A stretch of DNA of 64,000 nt. Source: Euglena gracilis. Taxonomy: Eukaryota; Euglenida; Euglenophyceae; Euglenales. The position numbers and the translations under genes are program-made. The stretch covers positions 23,944,954 to 24,008,953 of the forward strand of contig CP154954.1 in NCBI GenBank assembly GCA_039621445.1, in the 5' to 3' direction. Of this stretch, positions 54,584-64,000 are shown one piece after another; positions within the stretch are counted from its first letter, which is position 1, and every line of letters starts with the position of its first letter. The notes below the pieces were generated by a model that saw only the letters and a list, made by a program, of their open reading frames with translations, did not search any database and had not been told where the DNA came from.

Positions 54584-56257
54584 TTCATTCTTGGCACCAG
54601 GGATGTGATGGATGTGGAGTCGGAACTGGGACAGGAAAACCCACCAGCGTTTCAGTCGGGCATTTTCAGGAGGGTTCCCGCGAACAAAGTACGACACGGC
54701 AGCTTGGTCACACAGCCAGACAATAGGCAGGTGTGAGAGGATTCGGCGTTGGGACGCAATTCCCAACACCCCACCCAGCAATTCTTGTTCGTAGGTAGCG
54801 TAATTCTGGCGTGCGGGGGACCATTTCCAATTGAAATGACCGAGCGGTACGAGAACTTCGCTTTCAGTGTGGGTGTGTTTCAGGGTTCCATCACGGTTGA
54901 CTCCGGTCACAGCACCAAATGACTCAGTTTTGTCTTTGCTCAACTTTTGCCATTGGTAGAGGCTTGCACCGCCACCAACATCAGAGGCATCAGTGACAAT
55001 CAGAATTTCTCCATCACTGTTGGGGACTCCCAAATTTCTGACATCGGCAAGTTTGGCTTTCAAGGTCTCAAAAGCAGATTGATGTTCATCGGTCCATTTG
55101 AACGGAACACCCTTTTTGGTCAGGTCAGTCAGAATGGCTGATGTGAAAGAGAACCTTAGGATGTGGCAGCGATAGAAGTTGAGGGCTCCGAGAAAACGTT
55201 GAAGGGACTTGAGATCTTTCACTTGGACACGCTGCAAAGCCTCAATATTCTTTGTTGAGGGTTTCCACCAGCCATTTTCCAGTTGATATCCGAAGTACTC
55301 CAGACTTTGTTTCATGAACTCACGCTTGCTACGTTTGATTCTGAGGTGATCTTGTCGGGCGACTTCGAAAAACTCTCTCAAAATCTCATGGTGCTGTTCC
55401 AACGTGTGGGTTCCAATTCCAACATCATCAAAGAAGGCGGCAACCACACATCCTTGCTCCAGGAGTTCCTTGGCTTTGGGTCTGCGTCGAAAATCATCGA
55501 TGACTTTGTTCATTAGCTCTTGGAATACTCCAGGGGCATTGCTCAAACCAAAAGGCATCACCCTCCATTTGTACACGCGTCCATTTGGCAAAATAAAGGC
55601 AGTCAACTCCTGGGCTCGGAGAGTCAACTCCACCTGCCAAAATCCAGAGCGCATGTCCAGTTTTGACTTGAAACGCAGGGCGGCCAGGCCTTCAACAGTG
55701 GCTTCAAGGTCCGGCAGAAAACCAACGTGGGGTACATTTTTGCCATTCAGCTTGCTGTAATCACCAACAAGCCGTTTGGTTTTCGCAATTTTGGTTTCTT
55801 TGCCTTTGTCCTTCTCCACCAGGAATGAGCGAGAACAGAATCTTGGAAAATCTGAACCCTTGAATTCTTCCACCAATCCAGAGCTGACAAGTTCCTCAAC
55901 CTGTCTTTCCATCTCCAAAACATCAGGCTTCGGCATGGGAAAGCATTTCTCACGAACAGTCGAACCTTGAAATTCAGGTTTTAGCTCCAGATCCATGGAT
56001 ACCAGTTTCTTGCAGGTACCAGGGGGTGGCAATTCTCCAAAAACATCGGAAAATTCTTGTAGGATCGATTTGATTGTGGGCTCTGCGTCCAGCTTTTCCA
56101 ATTCTTGATTGAACTCGCCATGCAAAATGTGCGATTCCTTCCACTGCTTTTGGGTTGCTTGCATTTGAAGATGTGTGTGCTCCTTTGGGTTGAACAGGGA
56201 TGCAATTTGTTGGAAATCACTTCGGCAGGCGGGAAACGGGGAAGAAGGTTTGGCCAC
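54584..56257 (-). pseudogene. Reverse transcriptase and RNase H
   Basis: About 558 codons are open in one frame up to the nested insert. RT motifs in order: LVSSGLVEEFKGSDFPRFCS, KTKRLVGDYSKLN, FKSKLDMRSGFWQVEL, WRVMPFGLSNAPGVFQ and the catalytic AAFFDDVG, where the usual YxDD Tyr is Phe. These are followed by LEYFGYQLENG and FLGALNFYR. RNase H begins at LIVTDASDVGGGASLYQW and includes YATYEQELLGGVLGI and HIPGAKNEL, the usual end of the Ty3/gypsy RNase H. The upstream junction with the protease region is out of frame. Confidence 0.88.
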
Positions 56258-57213
56258 TCTCCCCCATTGGCGAATTGTCGAACAACGGTTGAAACATCTT
56301 GGAGCAATTCGGAAATCTGAAAAATTTGTGAGTCCACTTCACGGGTCAGTTCAGCCATGAACAAGTCCAAATCCCAGGTTGAATCAAGCTCAAAATCGTC
56401 TTTCAGGGAAATTGGCGAGAGTTCAGGCAGTTTGGGCTCACAGGGCTTTGATGGTGTGCAGGGAACAGGCGGTTTTGGCTCTTGGGCATCAACTTCCACA
56501 AAGACCTCCTTTGGTTTGTGAATGGCTTTCAGGTCAGACAAACCAAGATTTTTTCATCTGCGATGGAGGTGTGCCAAAAGTCTTGGGTCAAGCTCAGACA
56601 CACGAATTCGGGTGCCGTTTGGCCCTGTCCATCCCAATTTTGGTCAATGTCTTTTCCAGTTTGGACCACGGCGGATTTGCCCACAGAAACTCAGACTCAT
56701 TGGCCATCAATTTTGACCAGTCATATTTCCATGCGCTGCTTTCCTTTGAACAGTGGAGCAATTCATGGGCATTGCCTTGTGAAGCAAACAGGTCCACTCG
56801 GATTTTGGTTGGTTCAATTCCAAGATCATTCGCAAAGTGGGTAGCAACTGATAGCTTTCAGTGGCAAACATTCGATACATGGAGTAAATGTGTCCTTTTT
56901 CCTCACGCAAGGGAATTGCCTCATCACCAATGACGAGACGGGCAGGACGAAACAGGATTCCAGAAACTTTGGGGTGGTTCAGGAAATCCATACCAAGAAC
57001 AGCATCGAACGTGGTTGTGTTCAGGACAAGCAGCTTTTGGTGAAAGTCGTTGTTCCCCAGATGCAGGGTGGTTTCAGCAACACCTTCCGAATACACAACA
57101 GTTCCATCGCCCATCTTGACAGGGACTGCCTTTTCTCTTTGGACAAGAAGCCCTTGGGAGAAACGGGTTGAAATGGCAGACGTGGTGGCCCCGGTATCAA
57201 GAACAGCCGACAC
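56258..57213 (-). pseudogene. Protease and methyltransferase-like linker, frameshifted
   Basis: The retroviral-type aspartic protease begins VSAVLDTGATTSAIS (catalytic DTG) and continues to TFDAVLGMDFL. About 56,845 the reading moves to another frame that encodes VDLFASQGNA, AWKYDWSK and LWANPPWSKL. DLFA, a DWS and an NPPW motif recall the DAM-like methyltransferase domain described in DIRS and some Ty3/gypsy elements. Near 56,600 the reading returns to the first frame and meets a TGA. The last part (KAIHKPKEVFVEV onward) is an acidic linker to RT, again in another frame. Several indels therefore affect this part. Confidence 0.65.
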
Positions 57214-57227
57214 ATTTCTTCCACCAG

Positions 57228-57410
57228 AAACCGTGTTTGGGCCGATTTTAAGACTTTAAAAGTCTTAAATCTTCGCCCAAAACACGGTTTCAAACAAGAA
57301 CAGTGTTTTGGGCCAAGGTTTTAGGGGGGCCAGGGGCGACCGCGGCGCCTTCGGCGCCGCGGTCCCCGCCCCTGGGCTCCCCCTAACTCTTGGCCCAAAC
57401 ACAGTTCTTG
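57228..57410. repeat. Two adjacent hairpins at the gag-protease boundary
   Basis: Hairpin 1 (57,228-57,291) pairs GAAACCGTGTTTGGGC with GCCCAAAACACGGTTTC around TTTAAGACTTT. On the element strand it supplies two in-frame stops (TAA, TAA) between gag and protease, which are otherwise in one frame. Hairpin 2 (57,301-57,410) pairs GTGTTTTGGGCCAA...GGCGCC with GGCGCC...TTGGCCCAAACAC around TTCG, with a GCGGCGCC core. They could be inserted GC-hairpin elements or a structure acting in readthrough. Confidence 0.6.
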
Positions 57411-58581
57411 ACACAATGTTGGTTTCCAAATACAACGTGGTGCTTGGTTTTCCCAGATATGAAATGGATTCGAATTTGCGCTTCTTTCCAGGGTCTTCCC
57501 GAGAATTGGGGGGCGAATTGGCAGGCAAGTTTGACTGTGTGGCAGGACGGGGCGGCTGAGGCGATGATTGATTCAGACGCTTCTTGTCCTCACGTTTTTT
57601 CGTCCAACAGGCATCCTCATAATGGCCGACACGCTTGCAGTATTTGCAGGTTATTTTCGCCTTGAAATTTGGCTCGTTGCTGCGGTCTGCGGGGGGTCCA
57701 CGGCCAGAGGGTTTGTGTTGGTTGAAACCTTTGCCTTTGCCTTTGCCCTTGGACTTGCCTTTGCCAGGGTTGGTCGAACTTGGCTCATCACTTTCCCCAA
57801 TTAAGTGGATTTTGGCAGACTCCTCACCACCGAAGGCTTTGGCTTGGGATTACAGAAAACGTTCCAGGGCATCGTCGGTGACTTTCTTTCGCCAAAATTC
57901 TTTCACGGAATCAAAGGTCGAACATTTGTCACGGTTGTGTTCATCAGCTCTCATGTCTTTCCATTGCAGGGGGTGAATTTTGGACACAAGCATTAGAAGC
58001 TTTTCTTGCTCACCCAGGGCATCAGGGGACATCCGGGACAAAATGTCAGACATTTCCACAAACAAGGCTTCAAGCTCACCGGGGGAAGGTTCTTTTGACA
58101 ATTGGGGAAGCTTGGAAAGTTGGGCTCGGAGCAAAATGTCATTTTCAACCTTCGGGTAAACTTGCATCAGACGGGCGACAAATTCAGAAAGTTCATCCAC
58201 TTCTTCGGCAAGCCGTTCGACGACTCTCAAAACTTTGGGGGTTGAGGCGGCGATGGCCCAATCAAGTTGAATGCTGTCGGGCTGGTTTTCCACTCCGGTG
58301 AGGCGCATCCATCGTGAAAATGAGCGAAGCCAATATTCTGCATCCGAACCGTCAAACTTTGGTAATTCCAGTCCAGGCACACGAGACACAAGACCAGGCT
58401 TTCGTTCAGTGTCGGAGGTGTCAGCAGACTTTCTGGTGATCAGTTTTGGAGGTCGGGGGGCGAAGGGTGACTGGGTAGTTGAGTGTTGCGAAACATGTGG
58501 GCTGCTTAATTCAAGTCCGGCGAGGCGGGCTTCAAGCTCAACAATTTTCTGTGCAAACGACTCTTCACCAGCGTCAGACAT
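57265..58581 (-). pseudogene. gag with CCHC zinc knuckle, one in-frame stop
   Basis: Starts MSDAGEESFAQKIVELEARL, with a coiled-coil-like N-terminus, then a capsid-like region (LPKFDGSDAEYWLRSFSRW). A TAA at 57850-57852 interrupts the frame, which then continues through a Lys/Gly-rich stretch to the nucleocapsid zinc knuckle CKYCKRVGHYEDAC (57,607-57,648; CX2CX4HX4C). It ends at a TAA in the hairpin region at 57,265. Protease follows in the same frame beyond the hairpin stops, so gag and protease were probably one polyprotein. Confidence 0.8.
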
Positions 58582-59757
58582 TTTTTCCGTTTTGGTTCAA
58601 TCACTTTCTGAGTTGCAGGGTTGATAAACAGGTTGGGCAAACGGTCGCTCAAAATCGAGGTTTTGTTGCACTCAAAATCGGATATTCTGCACTCAAAATC
58701 AGAATGGGCTGCACTCAAAATCAAGGACAGACAGCCACTCAAAATATGGGGGGGGGGCAGGCTGGCAGGTTGGAAATGCAAACAGACTTCGTTGAAACTG
58801 GGTATCAAACTGTCCAAACAAGTTGCACAACAAATTCAGAGTTGAGCAAACAAACAAGGTTGATAACCACACCTGCAGAACAAAACCTCCAAGCAGACTT
58901 TGTAATGTTTGGGTTGAAAAGTTCAGAAACAAACTGACAACCAACTTTGGTGCAAAGAACTTTGGCAAACAAGTTGGCAAACAGACTTGCAGAAATTTGT
59001 CAACAATTCTGATCAAACAATCTGGCAGACAGACTTCCAAAACAGAATCCCAAATCAGACTTGCCGACAATCTGTCAACCAACTGCTTGCCAAAACAGCG
59101 GTTGTCACTCAAAATCCTGGGGGTTGGTTGGTCAATGGGGGGATTTTGGCAAGCAGCTGGTCCAGGGGGGGCTGGTTGGCACTCAAAATCCATTTGTGTT
59201 GGTGTGGCAATCTTCCAAACAAACTTCCAACAATCAAACAGCAAACAATCAAACCAACAAACTTCAAGTTTTCTGTCAGACAGACTTCCAAAGTCCAGAA
59301 ACACAGTTTCAAACAAACAAACTTGCAAGAAACAAGGGCTTGGAGAGAGATGTTGTGAACAAATGTCCAAATTGAATTGTCACAGTTTTGGCTTTGCAAT
59401 TCAGAACTGCAGATTGAACAGTCCAAACAACCTTGCAAACAGAAGTGGTCAATGCAAATGCCAAAATCAATTTCAGAATCTGAATTCCAAAATCTCTCTC
59501 CAACAATCTTTCTGGGGGGGTCGCAATGTAACACACTGTCGCTATGTACAACAGTGTAACAGTGAAGTACAGCAAACGTTCTACCTCCTCCGGCGACTCT
59601 GCACCCAGAACTTGTTGTCCTCAAACTTGAAAACTTGAAAGATAAGGCCCCAGTGGCCACAGCAAATGCCAAAACCAGCTTCAGCCAAAACTGCTCTGTA
59701 CGAAGTCGAGATTCCCCAGCAGCTGACGACTGTCGACAGCACGTAGGATCGTAGTAC
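58582..59757 (-). other. Chromovirus leader with two internal repeat motifs
   Basis: 1.18 kb between primer site and gag. It contains six or more copies of CACTCAAAATC (plus-strand reading) at 58,645-58,750 and near 59,105 and 59,180, and many CAAACAAACTTGCAG variants at 58,800-59,340. No ORF is convincing. Long untranslated leaders with packaging signals are usual in such elements. Confidence 0.6.
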
Positions 59758-59770
59758 TCCTCTGCTACCA
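59758..59770 (-). other. Primer binding site, initiator-Met tRNA type
   Basis: On the element strand TGGTAGCAGAGGA starts one base after the 5' LTR and is complementary to the 3' end of eukaryotic initiator methionine tRNA, a common primer for Ty3/gypsy and Ty1/copia elements. Confidence 0.8.
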
Positions 59771-59771
59771 A

Positions 59772-60100
59772 TGTAACTTTTCTCCTTGAACTGGAACTTC
59801 TGTAAAAAAAAATTGATTGTTCGAGAACTTGAAATCTCCTACCTCTTGTTATATTCTTGTCCAAGGTAAAGCCGCAAGCAAAGCACGTAATGTGCACTGC
59901 CAAACACGAAGAAACCACAGAACCAAAACTGTGAAGAGGAGGTGAGAGGAATGTACAATTACAGTAGCGAAACTGTCCGCGAAGCAGTTGATAGTGAAAT
60001 CCTCAGCAGCAGGGAGCGGCCAAGGAGGAGACATCGCAAAGCGACGCCTGTGTAAGGGAAAAGTGATCTGTCCACTGGTAAATCAGGCCACGGCGTTACA
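59772..60100 (-). repeat. LTR (5' LTR of the chromovirus)
   Basis: 329 bp bounded by TGTAAC and GTTACA, with CCATA directly outside at 60101-60105. It should carry the element promoter; no clear TATA box was identified. Confidence 0.92.
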
Positions 60101-60214
60101 CCATATTGTGTATTCTTCCGGTCCTTCAAAGTGGCATTCGGCTGGTCAGATTGCTGTCCGCTATGGCCTTCCAACTGAGAAACATGTTCTGAGGATTTAG
60201 GAGAGAGGGGGGTT

Positions 60215-60810
60215 GCGTCCAACAGGATGGGGCCAATTGGGGCCAGATTTTCTGGAAATGTCTGGGGGGCTGGGTCCAGCAGGCTGGGGTAAACTGGGGC
60301 CGGACGTTTCGGCCAGAAGTTTTTGAAATATGAGGGGGGGATGGGTCAAGAAGGCTGGGGCAAAATGGGGCCAGCGGTTTTGGAAATGTCTGGGCGGCTG
60401 GGTCCAGCAGGCTGGGGCTGTGGCCTGAAAAGGCCCACAAAGCACCATTATTAAGTGCAACTTTCTCTCTCTGTTGCTTTTTCTTTTGCTTTTGCTTTAC
60501 AGTCAGTCTGGAAGTCTTGTTGCAATTTTGATTGCAAGTCCCCAAAACTGGTCCCCATTCATTCCAATCTGATGGGGGTGCCTCAAACTGCTGGACCCAG
60601 CCCCCCAGGCATTTCCAAAATGTGTGGCCCCATTTTGCCCCAACCTGCCGGACCCGGCCCCCCAGACATTTCCAAAACTTCTGGCCCATTTTGACCCAGC
60701 CTGCTGGACCCAGCAGCCCAGACATTTCCAAAATTGCTGGCCCCATTTTGTCCCGGCCTGATGGACCCATCCCCCCCCTCATATTTCAAAAACTTCTGGC
60801 CCCATTGGCA
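60215..60810. repeat. Large inverted repeat of 57-71-bp units
   Basis: The left arm (60,215-60,425) has three units of GGGGCCAG, TTTTGGAAATGTCTGGGG and GGCTGGGTCCAGCAGGCTG. The right arm (60,580-60,810) has four units of the complement (CTGCTGGACCCAGCCCCC, CAGACATTTCCAAAA, CTGGCCCCATTTTG). A unique spacer of about 150 bp separates them. It lies just upstream of the two-ORF element and may be its terminal or promoter region. Confidence 0.75.
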
Positions 60811-61009
60811 CGTGCTGCTGAAAAGTTGATAAACCAAGGAATACGTGTGCCGTGGAGATTGCTCAGTGCAACTTTGAGTCTTGGGTCGCAACTGCCAGTG
60901 AAAAAAACGAAAGAAATCAGCCAGACCAGGCCTACGTCAGAATCAATTAGGAATTTCGGGGGTTTATTTACTTTCTGAGTGTCTATTTTTTTTCGTCTGC
61001 ATAATCACC

Positions 61010-62118
61010 ATGGCTGTAAAGGGGCCGGATGGCCCTCCAGAAGACCCCAAGACTCAAGACAATACACCCCTTGTCAACCAAGCTGCTACCACAACCAACC
61101 CTTCAAGTACACCTACTGTTGCAGTGGACACCGGACAGTTGGAGCTGCTGGCCAAGATGTTGTTGCCGCTGTTGGTGCCGGTGCTAACCACTGCTGTGGC
61201 ACAACGACTCACTACCGCCCTGTACATAGTGACAGAGAAAGTCAAGACAGCAGCTCACAAAGAAGGAAGAGGACATGGCAAGAGAGGGAAGAGCATGAAG
61301 AGTACCTACAGAGAAGGTTTGGAAGAGATTACAAGCCCCCATGGCAGAGAGGTCGACCCAGTTATCATATATCTCAACAGAGTTCTCCACAGCCCCAGCT
61401 CCATCAGCAAGTGAGTCTGGGGCCCCCCTGTACAGCAAGCCCATCAGTGGGCATTCCACAGTCAGGCCCATCAGTGAGCATTCCAATGAACAGCCCATTC
61501 CAATGCCCACCAGTTGGTAGAAGTCAAGTATGTCCATCTGTCACATCAATCATACAAATGTACATTCCATCACAGACCAACCTTTGGGGTGAACCCCTGC
61601 AATCTCAGCAACCACTGCAATCAAACTGGAGCAGAGAAGATGACCAGAGGAAGAATTGGACCAGAGAAGAAGAGCAGAGAAGGAGAGAGGCTGAACTCTT
61701 CAGAAGCCTCAGAGCCTTTCTCAGCACAGGCCAGAGTACACAAGTCCCCCCCCTCCCAACACCATTACACAACCCTGGCCTGCCACCATCACCCTTAATC
61801 CCAGATGTGGTACTGGCATCACCATCAGCCTTCCAATGTAGTTTTCTGCCTGCAGCTTTCCCTTTTGTCTCACAAAGTCCCCCCCAAAGAGGGGACAACT
61901 CAACACAATACCTTCACCCAGTAAAACAAGTGGATCAAGAATTTCATCCCAAGGCAACTCCAAATCAAAAGCAGTCAGCAAAACAACCCCCCCCACCCAA
62001 AAGAGGAGGATCATCAACCCCAGCCAAATGCAACCCCAAAAAATCTCAGCACCAGCCCCCCAATATCAGCCCCCCCTGCAAGAGGGGGGGGGCCAGGCCC
62101 ACCATTTCGCATTTTTAA
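61010..62118 (+). CDS. ORF1 of a 2A-bearing element, Gag-like, with frame change
   Basis: ATG at 61010 has a strong context (CACCATGG) and opens MAVKGPDGPPEDPKTQD with a hydrophobic LELLAKMLLPLLVPVLTTAV helix. Around 61,240 the protein-like signal moves to the frame one base behind, giving RRKRTWQEREEHEEYLQRRF and long Pro/Gln/Ser-rich, basic sequence to a TAA at 62116-62118. Either an indel or programmed frameshifting explains this. Low complexity, Arg-rich clusters and position before ORF2 suggest a nucleic-acid-binding ORF1 product, but no domain is recognised. Confidence 0.5.
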
Positions 62119-62137
62119 AAATCCAACAAAACCCACC

Positions 62138-64000
62138 ATGTTTGATGGCACACAGTGGGCCAAACTGGGCACAGTGATCCTGCAGGAGGAACCCAGCCCC
62201 TTTCAATGGCAAGACCCCCCCCAGGCAACTGATTTACCAGCCTCCCCACCCAACACCCCCCTGGAAGGGGTCCCAGTTTGGGAAACACCAGAGTTTCGGA
62301 CCCTCAGGAAAGAATTTTTTTGGAGAAGGCGCATGAGACAGCAAGCAGGAGGCATTTTATTTCACGAGAAGGTCGCCAGAAAACTGGCAAACATTCAGGA
62401 AAAGTGGGTCGACATTGGCAGAACAGTGGACATTCGGCAGTCACAAAAAATGGTGCACACTGACATGAAACTCACGTTGCCACTGGCAGCGCCAAAAGTT
62501 GTGCAATCGCCCCCCCCACCAAAAAAGAACCTCACCCTGGAACGGATCAGAATCGCCCAAATTCTTCATCAATACCGACCAGAGGAACAACGTGAGGAGG
62601 GACTGGACATGTCGCACATAAAAAACGTACGCCGAGCTATCGCACAAAAAATCAAACAAAAAGTGCCAGCAGCAGAAGCAGTCCGCCCCCCGAGGACAAA
62701 GAAGAGGCTGACACCCTCCCGAGAACCAACCCTGCCCATTGCCTGGCGATACTGCCCAAGAATTTGGCTGATGGATGACATGCCCAGACCGTTACAGTTT
62801 GCGTGTGAGGTTGGATTGGCTGATCGTCTTTCCCCGTCCGTGTGGACCACCAGCGATCTTGATGACTCAAATGACTCCCTGTCGGACTATTATTCTTGTG
62901 CTGCCACAAAAAATTTCCACATGGCAGAAACAGTTGGCACCATACACCTCTGCACTGCATGCCCACACGGGGGGAAGAAGCCGGAAGACGCATATCTGAA
63001 GACGGGGCGAGGTGATTCCCTGACAACAATGGGTGATGTGGAAACCAATCCAGGCCCGCTGACGGCATTTAATGGACCCTGTGGTGAAGTCATGGATCTA
63101 TTGGACCAACTTGTTGCCATGAACATGACTGATTTCTTTCGGATCAAGGCTAAAATACCACTGCGGCAAGGCCCCGATGGCTCCTCCCGTTCACTTCTTC
63201 CCAAAGCTACATACTGGCTGAAATGCACTTTGTGTGACATTGAAACCATCACTGCCTCGGCAGGTTGGTGCCTGCACCACAGGGAAACCTGCCCTGTTTT
63301 TTCAGCCACAGTATATCCATCTACTGAGACAGCAAAAGTACACTCCGTAACAAGCCGAGGATACCCCCAAGAACAAGGTCGGGAAAGGTTTTCAGAAGGA
63401 CACCAGCCGAATGGAAGGGGGGAACGAATCACCACCCATGGTGACGTCCAAACACAACCAGGGCCCATCTACTTCCGTCTGGCCACCATGGAAAGACCGA
63501 CAATCCCTATCTCCAGGGGACTTCAAGAAAATTTCATTCGGCACAGACTGCTGGCGAGCCTTCAAGAGGTGGATGCAGAACTTCAAACTTTCCGAGACAC
63601 CTTCCCTTCCGATGTCCTTGTTGAGGACGCTACCGTCTATGAGCTCACCGAATGTTGGGAAGTTTTGAGAGGAGTTCTGTTTGTGCTCATAGGGCTATGG
63701 CCACATCGACCACCACGTCACGACTCCCCATCGAGTGTGCATGCCATTATGTGGTTGCTGACCTGTTTATGGTCCGAAGTATGCAACATCGGCGAGGCCT
63801 TTCACTTCTACCTGCCCCCTATTCACCTAATGGCACTACCCAACGTTCTCCGGCCGAGAGGCACTTTCCCCAGAGTACCTCCAACGGAGCCCTCCTCGTC
63901 CGACCTCTGCCCATTGAATGTACACACCGTTGATATCCTGGACATCATGGCCTTGTTACGTCCGACAAGATCAGTAGTTTCAGTTGACCGTCACATCCGG
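62138..64000 (+). CDS. ORF2 of the element, 2A-like motifs, open to window end
   Basis: ATG at 62138 follows ORF1 by 19 bases. The frame is open without a stop for 621 codons to the last base, so the C-terminus and probably any enzyme domain lie outside. The N-terminal 290 residues are basic and low-complexity. LTTMGDVETNPGP (2A core at 63,032-63,058) is a canonical ribosome-skipping 2A motif. It is followed by WLKCTLCD and WCLHHRETCP, a CX2C...CX2HX3C zinc-finger-like cluster (63,215-63,295), and then THGDVQTQPGP (63,440-63,466), a second 2A-like motif with Asn and Glu replaced. 2A motifs at the N-terminus of ORFs are known in several non-LTR retrotransposons (L1Tc/ingi, CR1, L2). No endonuclease or RT is visible within the window, so the class is inferred. 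Confidence 0.7.
   Translation, partial: MFDGTQWAKLGTVILQEEPSPFQWQDPPQATDLPASPPNTPLEGVPVWETPEFRTLRKEFFWRRRMRQQAGGILFHEKVARKLANIQEKWVDIGRTVDIRQSQKMVHTDMKLTLPLAAPKVVQSPPPPKKNLTLERIRIAQILHQYRPEEQREEGLDMSHIKNVRRAIAQKIKQKVPAAEAVRPPRTKKRLTPSREPTLPIAWRYCPRIWLMDDMPRPLQFACEVGLADRLSPSVWTTSDLDDSNDSLSDYYSCAATKNFHMAETVGTIHLCTACPHGGKKPEDAYLKTGRGDSLTTMGDVETNPGPLTAFNGPCGEVMDLLDQLVAMNMTDFFRIKAKIPLRQGPDGSSRSLLPKATYWLKCTLCDIETITASAGWCLHHRETCPVFSATVYPSTETAKVHSVTSRGYPQEQGRERFSEGHQPNGRGERITTHGDVQTQPGPIYFRLATMERPTIPISRGLQENFIRHRLLASLQEVDAELQTFRDTFPSDVLVEDATVYELTECWEVLRGVLFVLIGLWPHRPPRHDSPSSVHAIMWLLTCLWSEVCNIGEAFHFYLPPIHLMALPNVLRPRGTFPRVPPTEPSSSDLCPLNVHTVDILDIMALLRPTRSVVSVDRHIR

Larger units (their letters stand above)
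50921..60100 (-). mobile_element. Ty3/gypsy chromovirus, structurally complete but disabled
   Basis: A 9180-bp LTR retrotransposon on the minus strand with 5-bp duplications CCATA at 50916-50920 and 60101-60105. Order from its 5' end: LTR (60100-59772), primer site (59770-59758), leader, gag (58581-57265), protease, methyltransferase-like linker, RT-RNase H, integrase, chromodomain, polypurine tract and LTR (51247-50921). RT-RNase H before integrase and the C-terminal chromodomain identify a chromovirus. LTRs differ at only a few positions, suggesting a young copy. Yet the coding region has an in-frame stop in gag, a stop-bearing hairpin before protease, frameshifts in the linker and integrase, and a nested 1426-bp transposon, so it cannot make its own proteins. 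Confidence 0.92.

Overview
The window is nuclear DNA of a repeat-rich eukaryote, most likely a unicellular alga or other protist. The evidence is spliced genes with canonical GT-AG introns, LTR and non-LTR retrotransposons, internal-promoter (A/B box) tRNA-like sequences, kilobase dinucleotide arrays and many poly-G/C runs. There is no prokaryotic operon structure. A Shewanella-like (SLP/PPP) phosphatase gene argues against an animal. I cannot name the species.

The left third (about 1-23 kb) holds the only two host genes I can support, both on the minus strand. The first is an eight-exon SLP-type metallophosphatase (9058 down to 3786) with a predicted C-terminal membrane tail. The second is a split gene for a multi-spanning membrane protein (22220 down to 12414) whose family I half-recognise but cannot name, with a frame break in one exon. 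Their introns hold a 470-bp TG array, hAT-like MITEs and other repeats. GC-rich islands at 57-272, 1905-2200 and 2690-2815 may be exons of a third gene.

The middle (about 23-50 kb) has no host gene I can support. It holds a 680-bp GTGC/GGGTGCGT/GT array, a GACA array, hAT-like MITEs with 8-bp target duplications, foldback elements, a 163-bp satellite in a higher-order arrangement (37.3-43 kb), a purine tract, 1.6-kb terminal-inverted-repeat elements with 3-bp duplications, a scattered GC-hairpin family with a conserved GAGACGGTA tag, and a broken 3' end of a non-LTR retrotransposon (46.8-49.7 kb).

The right end (50.9-60.1 kb) is a structurally complete Ty3/gypsy chromovirus on the minus strand: LTRs, initiator-Met-type primer site, gag with zinc knuckle, protease, a methyltransferase-like linker, RT-RNase H, integrase, chromodomain, polypurine tract and CCATA target duplication. 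It is disabled by stops, frameshifts and a 1426-bp transposon inserted exactly at the RNase H-integrase junction. That insert has its own CAGAG duplication and GGGGCGG ends, and it carries two tRNA-like sequences.

Downstream (60.2-64 kb) an inverted-repeat block precedes a two-ORF element. Its second ORF stays open to the window edge (at least 621 codons) and contains a canonical 2A-like motif, a zinc-finger-like cluster and a second, degenerate 2A-like motif. I regard this ORF, the GC-hairpin family and the nested insert as the most interesting parts of the window.
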